A DNA stretch of 64,000 nucleotides from Gentiana macrophylla. Taxonomy: Eukaryota; Streptophyta; Magnoliopsida; Gentianales; Gentianaceae. This document shows, in pieces, positions 22,041-33,170 of this stretch (its first letter is position 1; each line of letters starts with the position of its first letter). Under the pieces are notes generated by a model that saw only the letters and a list, made by a program, of their open reading frames with translations, was not told the DNA's origin and did not search any database. The translations under genes were made by a program, and so were the position numbers. The stretch lies in assembly GCA_026214975.1 (NCBI GenBank), contig CM047809.1, positions 128,699,470 through 128,763,469 on the forward strand, written 5' to 3'.

Positions 22041-25000
22041 TCAGTCTCCAACAACAGTAGAAGAAGGAATCAATCTCATGATGAAGCTTGAAAGGGACCA
22101 AATACAAATAACCCCAAGAAACTGAAGTACATTCAAAAGTGTCCCTAATGAACTGCTTATAGCCATGTTATGTGTTGTCATTTCTGCTCCTTTTATTGTA
22201 TAACAAAGCGCTGTCACCAATTGTGCCGCCCTGTTCAGCTGGTGCAACCTGTATACCTGCATATCATCACATTTCGGGGGGCTAATATGTCAAAAGATGA
22301 AACATTGGGGATACAAGTGTAAAAATCATAAAACAAAAAGGGACCGTCGTAAGTGTCATTATCCCTATAACAAACTGATCCACAATCAATTCTTTTTGTT
22401 AGAATAGGCCTCTAAAATCAAATCAAACCAAATTCTTTGTAACATGTTGGCCCCAGATCAATTGGTATGTTTCTTATCACACATATACAAAGCTCTTGTT
22501 ACCAGGAGTCCAACGCAATAAACAGCGTAAAAAATGGACTTCAAAATCACAAGCAATCAGACTGTCAAAGTTTGATTTCCGACAAGGATTTTGAAGTCCG
22601 TTTTTATGTCGTTTTTTTGAACTCTTGGAAATAAGAACTATGCATCGGTGTCATAAAAAACAATCTTTTTTTTGGTACCGTAATAACCAATATAGTAAAA
22701 GCGTGAACCAATGTGTGAAAAAAAATTGATTGGGGCCAGTTTTACCATCACGATAGTTACAGGAACCCAATGTCTTTTGCCTTTCTCGATACATGTATAG
22801 CTTAAGACTGTTAACACTATAAGTAGCATAAAAAGTGAATCAAGTCGAGATTAGATCCTCTCCTGTGAACATTCCTTCAGTGAAGAAGATCTGACCATAG
22901 ATTATCATTTTGCTATCGGACCTCACAGGAGAGAATCTATTCTCGACTCTTGAGTCAAGTAATACATAGACATACTTGAAAAATAATCGGAATGACGGGC
23001 CAAGACGGTGACTTTTTATATCGGGCATACTGCTCAAACGCAAACTGAACAACAATACCAACAAGATAAGGAGCAAGAGTTGCAGAAGCTGCAGGGCCAG
23101 TCCATGGCCAAACAAACCCCATTGTCACCATTGGAATTATAAGGCTAAGAACCAAGACTGTGACTGACGAAACTCTGTGTCCGAATTGAGTGTTGATGGT
23201 CTTCATATTTGCAGAATAAAGTTGCTTAACCGGCTTCCGTAAATGATGTATTAAGAGAAGAAATATGGCAACTCCTCCATAAAAAATAGCTTCTGTGAAG
23301 AATAATATAAGGAAATCTGTACATTGCCAAAAAAATGTTTTAGGGTTATGAACAAATAAAAAAAGCTCAAGTTTTTCAAGCAACATGCACTACTCTAGGC
23401 AGCTAGGTTGCACGGTTACAGATACGTGGGTGCCGGAATTTCGAGAAATATAGGATCCGGGTACGGAGGGCGTATGCATAAATATATTAAATATAAGGGA
23501 CAAACTGAACAAAAATAAAACTATAAGGACCAAGAAATAAATATTAAGCTAGGTCTTTCAGGCAACAGGCATTATCTAGTAGTAGCGTTATGACGATAAT
23601 GCATATATCATCGATAAGGCAAGAAACACGAAATAGGGGAACCGGATTTTATTACCTGTTATTAAAGAGTCCTCAAAAATCGTCGACAGAACTTTCCGCA
23701 AATAAAGCGAAGGGAAGATGAAAGAAGCAACAAGAACAGCAGGACCAACCAACCACAACAGATTCTTTTCGTTTCTCGCAGAAGTAGAAACAAGGATTCT
23801 GTCTTCGATTCTAAAAGGGCGATTATGAAACGAGATTATTCCCGGTTTTCCACCAGATTCTCCGGTCTGTGTATATAAATCATGTAAAGAAGAGACATCT
23901 TCATCAACAAGGTCAGGTAATTCTGGCTCTGAGCCTGAGGCATCTATTGAAAGATCGTTTTCAAATATTAGGCCTTCGTCGGATAAAGCAAAGTGTATAT
24001 GATGTCTGTTTTGGAACTTCTTTAACTTCAGATTCCCATTTATTGGCCACCATGATTTACCACCGACTTTAATGATCAAACCAATATTTATCAAACACGG
24101 CATTACGTTAGGAGAATGCATTAATAGCCAAAGAAGGTATAAAACAAGAACTAGGCTAGAAATGATTATCACTAGCTAAAATTAGTACCTTGGACATACG
24201 TTAACTTTTTTGTACTAAGTTGGTGTACGTTGAACAATCCTCGTCCTGATCCGATTTGGGCTATCTGGGGAAACAATTAGCAAAGTGAAACTTGGCTGAG
24301 GTTTCTTGGCGTTAAAGTATGGTTGGTAAAATATTCAAAGACGAATAGGGGTGATTAGTACAGAAACAACTTATAAAGCATGGATGTAGAAGGAAGATGT
24401 CATCAACACGATCAGGATAATGCCAAAGAGTAAGGATGGTAGCTGACGCTAGTGCATAAACAGGTTATAAACAGATCAAAACCCGTAAATACAAAGGAAA
24501 TTTGATAGAATCCTGGTAATATAAGTAAGCAGAGGTCCACGTACACAAAAATATTGATTATTCCTTTCCTAACGCCATAAGTTACACATATTATCCATCT
24601 ATAAATGAGAATTTATGATAATTCCAACTCCATTTCCCATTCTATCCATCCATGTATTAACCAAGGCATGAAATACAATTTATCCAACATATTAGCTTTC
24701 ACCTATACATGTCGTCTCTTACAAGACAATCGTGTTTATTACCTACTTGTTTTACCTGTGAGAATTTCAAATTTCATGTACTAATCCTAACTCCTACGAC
24801 GTATTTCTAACAAAGAATCTCCTCCCTTTATTCTCAACATATAACCTAACACCTCTTACTTATGTTTCACTATATCTGAGTCGAGTTCTCTGCACCCCTT
24901 GCCAAACTATATTTTTTTTCCCTAACAGGGTTTGAACACTGGTCTCCATGAGACGTTATAGTCTAGCTCACCACTAGACCGATGCACCCCTTGCCTAACT

Positions 25001-25601
25001 ATCACTGCATACAATCAATACGACAGGAACCCTTTCGTATTCAACCCAACATTCAAGATCCCTAGATGTAACGGTTCTTTAAGGTGGAAGGGGGCATGAT
25101 CCCCATGCTAACTTAGGGTGTAACTTTACCTCTCTAAATCTTTCACATGAAGTCTATGAGCTTGTTCCTCCTACAATGGATAACATTACAAAAACGCAGA
25201 GCAAATTCAAGGGTGAAATCGTAGAACCATTAATCCAATTAAGCTAAATCCTAACATTATTACCAATTAGCTCACAATTCATAAATGAAGGCACTCAAGT
25301 ACAATAAAGTTTCAAGCTTTCAAAAAGACACTCATCAAAATTCCTAGTCGACTCACCAAACAAACAAAGCTAAAATACTAAACATGGAAAAACCCAAAAC
25401 CAAGCTATAAGGGGTTAAAAGATACAAAATTCGTTGCATACAGGACAGAGAATGAAACAACATACAAATAGAAAAACAAAAACAATAATAAAATTTCAAG
25501 TGAATTAGAATTCAAACCTTTGGAGAAGTAACTTTGCATTGAAGCGGGGATGGAAGAGAGAAGCAATTATAGCAAAATGGAGAATGGGTTTTGCTCATCA
25601 T
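22041..25601 (-). CDS. Multipass membrane protein of unknown function, four exons
   Basis: Exons on the minus strand: 25601-25518, 24175-23656, 23316-22976 and 22256-22041, all with GT-AG introns and phases that agree (0, 1, 0); total 386 residues. Exon 1 gives a short N-terminus (MMSKTHSPFC...). Exon 2 adds a membrane helix (IIISSLVLVLYLLWLL), a soluble region with GGKSWWPINGNLKLKKFQNR and an acidic stretch, then a helix (LWLVGPAVLVASFIFPSLYL). Exon 3 has three hydrophobic segments (FYGGVAIFLLLIHH, VTVLVLSLIIPMVTMGFVWP, LAPYLVGIVVQFAFE). Exon 4 has one or two more and ends IPSSTVVGD. About six to seven helices are expected. I cannot name the family or the membrane. Intron 1 (24176-25517) contains a small SINE. 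Exon 1 is the least certain piece, supported by ATG, donor and phase only. Confidence 0.75.
22856..22937. repeat. Short inverted repeat in intron 3
   Basis: Arms 'gatcctctcctgtga' and 'tcacaggagagaatc' face each other (14 of 15 pairs) across about 52 bp, inside the last intron of the membrane-protein gene. Possibly a tiny MITE. Confidence 0.45.
24891..25002 (-). mobile_element. Small tRNA-like SINE with 20-bp TSD in intron 1
   Basis: Body about 24911-24982 on the minus strand, flanked by 20-bp duplications (tgcaccccttgccaaactat at 24891-24910; the same with one change at 24983-25002). The minus strand shows an A box GGTCTAGTGGTGAG and a B box TGTTCAAACCC, then 'aaaaaaaat' directly before the duplication. 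At about 72 bp it is close to the size of a tRNA-derived head alone. Confidence 0.8.
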
Positions 25602-27100
25602 TTTTCTTTGTTTCTCTTCACCTTTTCTTCTCTTTTAGCATTAGTGAGATCAGTTCATCAGATGTAAAGGTCGCATCTTTGGAAATATCATGCATAACCC
25701 ATTTGGATTAAGTTAACGATGCTCAAACCCAACTGGAAAAGTAATTGGATAAATCGAACCAGTAATTGCAGTGTAAGAAGTCGGAGATTTTAAGGTATGA
25801 GAGAAGCAAGGACGAAAAACATTTTTATAACGAGGTAGATAGCTGGGCCGTAGATTTTCCAGTTTTCTGTTTTCATTTCTCCCGTAGATTTTTCTTTCTT
25901 ATTTTTATTTGGTAGAGTCTATTTAGACATGAATTGGATTTAAGTTAACGATGCTTTTCAAACCCAACTCATTTAATTGAAGCACCAGAAAATTTGTTCG
26001 GCATTGAAGCGAGAAATCGAACTCACAGTAATTGCTAAGTCGATTCCATTTCTCTTTCAATCTCACTCACGAAGAAAAATCATCTCGTTTTCGAAGAACT
26101 ACGATGATGATGTAAGCAGGAGCGCCGGTAGTGAATCACGCAATGTATAAAGCGCATTCTTCTTCTCCATTTTTCTTGTTCTTAGATTGTCGGAGACTTG
26201 AGAGAAGGGCTTTGTGCGTTAAGAAAATGAAGTCTGCTATGGAATTAAAGCTTCAGAAGCAGTGTTTCGCCAAAAGGAGATAATATGATGGCTTTGTGCG
26301 ATTTACTCTTGAGTTTGTTATTTGCTATGCACCAAGTAAATTCTACCTTTTTGAGCAGTTTGGTTTTGTAGGTAGTATGCTGCGTGGAGGATTAGGGGCT
26401 ATTAGTTTTACAAAGAGGATTATTTAGTGCATCATAATGTGAATCGAATCGAATCGAATTGATAAAAAAGTGCAGAGACACCGGTAGTGAATCTGAATCA
26501 CCCTTGCTCTTTTATTTTCTGCCATTTTCTAGGAATTTACACAAATGATTGGTTTTTATGTACAGTGACTATTGTATACATTGATCATTGAGCTAGATTA
26601 TGATTACAAGAACAAGTTGTCCTTCAGCTCAAGTTATTAAAACCTTTGTGCTTCCTTTTAGATTTGATTTTATGTGTATTTAGTATTGGAACCTGGGATC
26701 CCAATGTCTGCTGTAATAATGTTATCTTTTTCAAGACATGATTACTTTCTGGTTAAATGAATTGGAGCTAGCCAAAGTGACAACTAGGTGGGTTTGTGAC
26801 TACCGTTGAAGGACTAATTATAAAAATAAGTGAAAGCCTTGAGTGTGTACATGGGTTTACTTTTGGAGACAGCGTTGATGAGAATAAAAAAAGTAAATGG
26901 CTGGAGTTCGGATAAAAGATTCATAAGCTTTTACATCGTTGATGGTGGGTTTGTGTATGATTTGAAATAAAATTGATGTGGTGACATTAATGTCATTTGC
27001 ATTTATAGTTAGAGAATTGATGCAATGACATTGATGTCACTTTGCATATACAATTTCATACAAAATTGGTAACTTTGTAAAATAAGTGTATTGTCATTCA
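25602..27100. other. Intergenic, no gene seen
   Basis: Upstream region of the membrane-protein gene and beyond. A duplicated 'aagttaacgatgct...aaacccaact' block (25709-25731 and 25942-25968) is visible. No coding region supported. Confidence 0.45.
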
Positions 27101-27104
27101 CATT

Positions 27105-27255
27105 TGGGTGTAATCGAGCCGAGTTGAGTCGATACTCCCTATGGCTCGAGCTCGAATAAACTAAAAAAGTTCGGGCTCGATTGAGCCATAAAAAGACAAC
27201 ATCGAACTCGACTGGCTAAGTACTCGATATAGCTCGACTCGGCTCGTAAACTCGA
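27105..27255. repeat. CTCGAGC-rich dispersed repeat, copy 1
   Basis: 'gggtgtaatcgagccgag' followed by many CTCGA/TCGAG words, the same family as copies at 32750, 39304, 40029, 40694, 45630 and 53880. The best-preserved copy (40029-40500) shows hAT-like ends. Confidence 0.6.
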
Positions 27256-27760
27256 TTTCCCCTGAAAAATCTTCATAATTTCGAGATAAGAAGTTCTTCA
27301 AACAGGGGCATCGTAACGGAGAAGTTAGTGTCAAGGAGATTTGTCTTCGATAAGGAAAAGTTGAAGAAACATAAAAAAGAAATCAGTTTGGAAGTGAAAA
27401 ATTCAAGCAAAGTAGGGATTGTTACAACATTTCTATGGGAGCATTTTACGGATGTGGCTAATATTAGAAAGGGAAGCACAAAATTTGCTGCCCTTAATGC
27501 TTTTAATATGATTCAATGTTAAAAAATGTGTGTTCGGAGAGGAGGAAATTTGGTACATCAATGCAGTGACATTGATGTCACTGCATATACATTTTGGTAC
27601 ACAAATTTGATAGCTTTTTTAAATAATTGTAATGTCAATGAATTCGCGTAGTGTCATTCTTTGTGTTTTATCATTTTTTGTATAGCATCACCGATGGTCT
27701 TATTAATAAAATTACAATGTTTTGTTTTAAAAAAAAGAGTATGATTTGGAATAAAATTGA
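27256..27760. other. Spacer with self-complementary 'gtgacattgatgtcac' block
   Basis: A palindrome-like 'gcagtgacattgatgtcactgc' core at about 27562-27583 resembles blocks at 26987-27048. A 64-codon open stretch (27328-27522) was not recognised. No gene supported. Confidence 0.4.
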
Positions 27761-27764
27761 TGTG

Positions 27765-28545
27765 GTCACTGCATCGGGGGTGGTCAATGCATCGAGGGTG
27801 GTGATGCATCGAGGATGGTCATCTTTGATCGGGTGGTGAATGCATCGCGGTGTCATTACATCACGATTGTTGATGCATCACGGTGTCACTTCATCACGGT
27901 GTATCTGCATCGGGGATAGTCATTGCATCGCGGTGCCTCTGCATCGGGGGTGGTCACTGCATCGCGGTGTCACTTCATCGCGGTGTCTCTGCATCGCGGT
28001 GTCTCTTCATCGCGGTGTCTCTGCAATGCGGTGTCACTTCATCGTAGTGTCTCTGCATCGCGGTGTCACTTCATCGCGGTGTCTCTGCATCGCCGTGTCA
28101 CTTCATCGCGGTGTCTCTGCATCGCGGTGTCTATGCATTGCGGTGTCACTTCATCGTGGTGTCTCTGCAATGCGGTTACTTCATCGCGTGTCTCTGCGAT
28201 CACGTGTCTCTCAGATCGTCAAATGTTATAACATCGTGATGTCTGCGTGATCGCGATGTCACTTCATCGAGGTGTCTACGATCGGGGTGGTCATTGCGAT
28301 CGCGGTGTCCCCTGCATCGGAGTGGTCATTCGATCGTCAAATGTTATAACATCGTGATGTCTCTGCATCGCGGTGTCCACTTCATCGCGGTGTCTCGCGA
28401 TCGCAGATGTCTTTTCTGCATCGGGGTGGTCATTTGCGTCGCGGTGTCTCTGCATCGGAGGTGGTCCCTGCATCGAGGTGGTGATGCGTCAGCGGTGTCG
28501 CGCCATCGAGGCGTCTCGTGCGTGATCGCGGTGATCAACGATCGT
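27765..28545. repeat. GC-rich 16-bp minisatellite, about 780 bp
   Basis: Tandem array of a 16-bp unit, two alternating types: 'gtgtctctgcatcgcg' and 'gtgtcacttcatcgcg'. It is most regular from about 27950 to 28190 and degenerate at both ends. A longer block 'gatcgtcaaatgttataaca' recurs at 28214 and 28332, about 118 bp apart, showing higher-order duplication. Because 16 is not a multiple of three, all frames stay open by chance and give long histidine/arginine/serine/cysteine-rich open stretches; these are not genes. Confidence 0.9.
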
Positions 28546-28639
28546 GGTAAGCAGAAAGAAGAATGTAGTATTTTCCAAGATATAAACAAATCCAGTTTTC
28601 TGTTTACAATATTATTCTTTAGACATTTGCCCTTAATTC

Positions 28640-28642
28640 ATA

Positions 28643-28682
<40 letters not shown>
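28640..28682. repeat. (TA)n microsatellite
   Basis: Run of alternating T and A about 40 bp long, next to an AT-rich spacer. Confidence 0.9.
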
Positions 28683-28686
<4 letters not shown>

Positions 28687-28839
28687 TGGTAGAGTCTATT
28701 TAGTTGGACATGAAATGAATAAAAATTAAATTATAAAAAATAAAATATATATATACAGTGCTTCTTTATTTCCCAAATGTATATATATATATATAAGATT
28801 AAGAATTTTTTAGATTAAAAATAAAAATCTAAACACAAT

Positions 28840-28944
28840 TTAAGCTCCTAAAGAGCGACTTGAGTTTCCCAACCAAACATTATAAATTATTTTTTTTTTT
28901 GTTTGAAAAAATCAACACATTTTAAGCTCCTAAAGAGCGACTTG
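28840..28944. repeat. 24-bp direct repeat around AT-rich spacer
   Basis: 'taagctcctaaagagcgact' occurs twice (about 28841 and 28922), 81 bp apart, immediately left of a LINE fragment. It could be a target-site duplication around a small insertion. Confidence 0.6.
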
Positions 28945-29795
28945 ATTATGACCTCCTTCCCCGCCGGCAATAAAAGTTTATCCTTCCACATAGTTTCTTC
29001 CAGATTCGTTTCCGAAGGAAATCAAACACCTGCCGCTTATTATGGCCCATAACATAACACATACCAAGGTACTTCCCCGTCCCATCCCCAAGCGGGATCT
29101 GAAGAAAATCCGAAACATACTCTCGTACCTCTTGCTACACACCTCGACTGAAATACAGGCTAGATTTATGAAAGTTGATAGCATGTCCCGATAACGTACC
29201 ATAACGTGTAAAGAGGTCAACCAAAGTTTCTAAAGTCCTATCCTGGAGCTCAAAGAATAACATACTATCGTCAGCAAACAACAGATGAGACACATGTACC
29301 TTTGCATGCCTCCAAAAAATAATTCCCCGAAGCGATCCCACCCGAATTGCCCTATCCAACAAAGTCGTGAGCCCCTCTGCACAAATGATAAAGAGGAAAG
29401 GGGATAGAGGGTCTCCTTGTCGAATCCCACGAGAAGGGGCAATCCTCCGGCCAGGTCGACCATTTACCAGAACCTGGTACGTGACCGACGTGACACAACG
29501 GCGAATCAAGTCAATAAAGGCCTCATGAATCTGCATCTGCCGCATGACGCCCTAAAGATAATTCCACTCTACCCTATCAAAAGCCTTGGCCATGTCAAGT
29601 TTAACAGTCGCATGGTTATGATAGCCCGCAACCCCAACCCTTCATAGAGTGAAAGCCTCAAAAACCACAATAGCATTATCCGTTATTTGTCTGTCCGAAA
29701 TAAATGCACTCTGGTTACCAGAGATCACATTAGAAATCATCAGTTTGAGCCTGTTAATAACAACCCACGATAGGAGCTTATGAGTTTGCCCTATT
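28945..29795 (-). mobile_element. LINE RT fragment, minus strand
   Basis: Reads on the minus strand from about 29795 (ISNVISGNQSAFISDRQITD, the conserved start of the RT fingers) through DMAKAFDRVEW and 29545-29135 (SRGIRQGDPLSPFLFIICAE, HLLFADDSMLFFE with the catalytic FADD). It ends after about 28945 (GKYLGMCYVMGHNKR). A stop follows FEAFTL and another interrupts the frame near 29135. Both ends are missing. It is a third LINE lineage, distinct from those at 9 kb and 46 kb. Confidence 0.88.
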
Positions 29796-30554
29796 CATAT
29801 TTATTTTTATTTATCGAATATAATAGACCTATTGTTTACATCTAGTAATTACTTTGTCGAATAAAATGAATGAAATATACTATTATAAATCGAGAAAAGT
29901 ATAAGATGAAAAGATTAACGCTTTGATTCTGATTTGTATCACAAACTCTTTTCTTATTTGCGTATAATTTATTTAAAAATGAAATCAATGATGTAAGAAT
30001 GGATATTATGTGTGCTAATATCAAACAACCATTGCATTCAATTAAAGGACATTTTAATAGTCCTAAAACCCAGAATCAAGAATGCAGAGCAGAAAAGGTT
30101 TTATTTACACTAAATCTATCGTTTTCGGCATTATTGACTTTTGCATAGAATCGCATCACACTAAATATATCGTTTTGGATATTATTAACTTTTTCATAGT
30201 CAATTCTATAGTTGGAATTTGACTTTTTGATGGTCAATTCAACCGAATGAAAGTTGATTATCACCTCTAAAATCGATTCGACTCAACGCTAAAAACATTG
30301 TGTTGGCACTAAAGAAACTCTTTTAATTTATACAATAATAAAACATACATTAGCCCAAACCAGCAAACATAAAGAAGCAACTCAAAATCAGACAATGGTA
30401 AAAAGAAGCTTCATTTCTGTTTCACTGTTGCAGACTACATGTTACACTCATAAAGCCTTAATGAAATACATTGTTTTGGACTTCACTAAATCCTAGAATA
30501 AGAAGAAAGGAACACAAAAACTTGTTAAGTTTACTACTGCATCTATATTTGAAA

Positions 30555-30586
<32 letters not shown>

Positions 30587-30690
30587 ATATGACAAAACAA
30601 AAGCTGGGTCAAAGCCACTTTTTTTTTTTTTTTCTGGTGGAGCACAACACCAAGAAAATCCATAACATCAAAATGAGCTCTATGTAAAGA
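29796..30690. other. Intergenic with GAAA microsatellite
   Basis: Contains a duplicated block ('acactaaat-tatcgtttt-g-attatt-acttttgcatag' near 30108 and 30160) and a GAAA run at about 30556-30588. No coding region supported. Confidence 0.5.
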
Positions 30691-30694
30691 CTAC

Positions 30695-30918
30695 TTAGCA
30701 GCAATAGTAAGTTTCTCTTTCTTTCTTAAAGCCCTCGTTGTCCCGAACCCTGACTAATCTGGAGTTCGACTCGAGTGGTGTCTGCATAGTCTGACCTTTA
30801 TTCAAGGGTAAAGGCCAGGTCCATTGCTCTTTAACATGGCACGTCTTCTGAGGAGAATCGAACACGGGACCTCTCAACGCATCATCAATCCACTGATCAC
30901 TCGAGCCAAGTTGTTGGG
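30695..30918 (-). mobile_element. Probable SINE in the 3' UTR of the mTERF gene
   Basis: On the minus strand, immediately after the mTERF stop codon: 'cccaacaacttggctcgagt' with an A-box-like TGGCTCGAGTGA, then 'gaggtcccgtgttcgattct' with a B box TGTTCGATTCT at tRNA-like spacing, then a body to about 30700. I did not find a clear target-site duplication, so the boundaries are approximate. Confidence 0.55.
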
Positions 30919-30923
30919 TTTTA

Positions 30924-32441
30924 CTACAGTGACACCGTTCGCCTGTAAAGTATTTCGTCGTCGCTTTCATCATCCTCTTCTGATGCAACATCTATACCAG
31001 GTAGTTGTAGCTTCCCACCCATATAAAACGATGGCCCGTCATTCTCAGCCTCAATATAATGCCCATGAAGTCTCTCTTCAAATCTCTGGTCACTACAGTT
31101 CAAAAACCAAGCCAATGAACATTTTATTCCCTTGCTCTGTAATCTTTGAAACCTCGGTTTGATTCTTGATTCCAAACTGTACGTAAAATACTCCGGAAAT
31201 TCTACAAGCTCATTAATCGGCCTCCCCATTTCGCTCTTAAAGAAGTAAAAACTGTTCTTCATTATCCCTACTTGAGAAGCAACCAACTGAGGACATTTCA
31301 CAACCATTTTCGCCATGTCCTCAACCGAAATCCCGCGTCCTAGTAAAAACTCAATAGGCTTAATAATCACATTTTGGTTAAGACTCACAATCTGCGGCAT
31401 CTTCTCAATCAAATGGCTGAAGCTATCAGGATCGATCTTGAGCTTCAAGTTAAAGAAATACTGTTGTGATGACAACTTAGCTTTCAAAGGTAATCCAAGA
31501 ATCTGTGGATATTGTGCTACGATCGAAGCAAGTGATTCCCTTTTAACCCCGAAACTAATCAAGCATTCCACGTTCGGTTTAACCGTCTCATCAAGATCAT
31601 ACCCTAAAACATAAGGCCGTTTTTCAAGCATTCGTGCTAGAATCTTTTTCGGTAGCCCCAACGAAATCAAATACTCAACAAGAGGCTTAATCATTGTTCC
31701 AACCCTCATCCCTAAGAAATACGGGTATTGCGTAACCATTGGGCCAATATCCCTAGGATTAACCCCAATACTAACCAAATACGCAACCGAAGTACTCATC
31801 GTACCCTCGAGCTTAAACCCTAACAAATCCGGATACTTCATCAATACATACCCCATATCTTGCCTCTCAACATCAAGACCACGTAAAAACTTAACAACCG
31901 GAGCTAATTCTACAACAACGCTAGCATGAAGACATTGCGGATAAATTTTAACAAATTCACCAAGTTTAGACCTTTGAATCCCAATCTTCTCCAAATACCC
32001 CAAAACCGGAATAATGTTTTTCCTCACACTACATCCAAGTATCAACGGATACTCATTAATGTCATCAATCGTTAAGCCTATTTTCTGCAAAAATTCAACG
32101 CGTTCACGCATAACTTCAATGGTAGACGGCAATTCCACATTCTCTAATTCATCAGGAATTATACCTATACCCTTCAGATAATCACAAATTACAACTCTAG
32201 AAACTAGTCTCTCTTTCCGCCCTTGAATTGCACCCCAGGTTACTGTCGGCATTTCATATTCAGAGAATTTCGTCGAAAAGGATCGACTTGATGAAACCCT
32301 ATCAGCCCTCCAATACAAACAATTATTAAACACTACTCTATGGGTTTGGGAGGGTTTAAGAAAGAAGTACGCAAATGGGGTTTTGGGATTTTTTAGGACA
32401 ACGGCTTCTATAAGTGGATTTCTTCTGAAAAATGAAGCCAT
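30924..32441 (-). CDS. mTERF4: mTERF4-like organellar transcription/splicing factor
   Basis: Uninterrupted single-exon gene, 505 residues. The N-terminal ~60 residues are basic and serine-rich with few acids (MASFFRRNPL... SSSRSFSTKF), typical of an organelle transit peptide. Residues about 110-430 hold a run of mTERF motifs of about 35 residues with the characteristic proline at each repeat (YPLILGCSV, YPQCLHASV, YPDLLGFKL, YPYFLGMRV, RPYVLGYDL, YPQILGLPL, MPQIVSLNQ). The C-terminus is acidic and ends LYRRTVSL. The order and wording of the motifs match plant BSM/RUGOSA2 (mTERF4), which in Arabidopsis and maize supports plastid gene expression and group II intron splicing. Orthology is by recognition, not alignment. 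A SINE-like element directly follows the stop. Confidence 0.92.
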   Translation of the reverse strand: MASFFRRNPLIEAVVLKNPKTPFAYFFLKPSQTHRVVFNNCLYWRADRVSSSRSFSTKFSEYEMPTVTWGAIQGRKERLVSRVVICDYLKGIGIIPDELENVELPSTIEVMRERVEFLQKIGLTIDDINEYPLILGCSVRKNIIPVLGYLEKIGIQRSKLGEFVKIYPQCLHASVVVELAPVVKFLRGLDVERQDMGYVLMKYPDLLGFKLEGTMSTSVAYLVSIGVNPRDIGPMVTQYPYFLGMRVGTMIKPLVEYLISLGLPKKILARMLEKRPYVLGYDLDETVKPNVECLISFGVKRESLASIVAQYPQILGLPLKAKLSSQQYFFNLKLKIDPDSFSHLIEKMPQIVSLNQNVIIKPIEFLLGRGISVEDMAKMVVKCPQLVASQVGIMKNSFYFFKSEMGRPINELVEFPEYFTYSLESRIKPRFQRLQSKGIKCSLAWFLNCSDQRFEERLHGHYIEAENDGPSFYMGGKLQLPGIDVASEEDDESDDEILYRRTVSL

Positions 32442-32749
32442 TTTAAACTATTTGTTGAGCAAGAGATAAATACGTCAAAGCTTTAATCTTTTCTTTAGTT
32501 ACCTATAAAAGCATGATGCTTTAAGACTTTTGAGATGAACTGAAAAGAATAAGCTTATGGATTACCTGTGAATCTTCCACATAGCAAAAGTGCAGTGAAG
32601 AACTTGGATTTGGTGCGCGGAAGACATTCGGAAGAAGTTGAAGAAGGCAATGGAGCAGAGTAATTGGGGTATGTACATATTTACTTTTTTTTATTTATTT
32701 TTATTATTATTGAAAGGAAGGATGTACAAATTTACTTGGTCGATGATGT
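32442..32749. other. Upstream region of mTERF gene
   Basis: 5' flank of the mTERF4-like gene. No clear TATA box; no other gene. Confidence 0.5.
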
Positions 32750-33127
32750 AATTGGGGTGAGTAGAGTTTGGGTTGAATCGAGTCAATGTTCTTTAGGGCT
32801 TGACCAAAAACACTTATGTTCGAAATTCGACTCGAGTTTGATTAAGCATTACTGTGAAAGAAAAAGAAAAAAAAAGAAAGAAAGAAAGATTGAACTCAAC
32901 TCGTCTATTACTCGATATGACTCCACTCCACTCATAAGCTCGATAAGTTTTTCTTTAGAATTAATTATTTCTTTTATAAAACATGTCAAGCTAGAGTTTG
33001 ACTCGTTGAATACTTGACTTGATTAATAATTAATAATAATATAGCTCGACTGAATTGGTAGCTACTCGATTACTATACTTTGAAGATCATGATCAGCTCG
33101 GTTAATTATTCGAGTAGCTCAGCTCGT

Positions 33128-33170
<43 letters not shown>
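32750..33170. repeat. CTCGAGC-rich dispersed repeat, copy 2, ending in a poly(A) run
   Basis: Many 'ctcga', 'gctcga' and 'tcgag' words as in the copies at 27105 and 40029, ending at a pure A run of about 32 bp (33138-33168). Confidence 0.55.

Noticed and set aside
24172..24175. GTG at 24172 as a start codon for the membrane protein
   Set aside because: Plant nuclear genes start with ATG; an AG acceptor at 24177-24176 joins in phase with an upstream ATG exon.
27328..27522. 64-codon plus-strand open stretch
   Set aside because: Short, begins without a good ATG context, no motif and no exon partners.
27765..28545. CRISPR-like regular repeats
   Set aside because: Units are contiguous with no unique spacers, and the DNA is from a plant nuclear genome.
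27840..28590. Open stretches of 80-136 codons, Cys/His/Arg/Ser-rich, on both strands
   Set aside because: They come from the 16-bp repeat, which keeps all frames open; composition and periodicity explain them fully.
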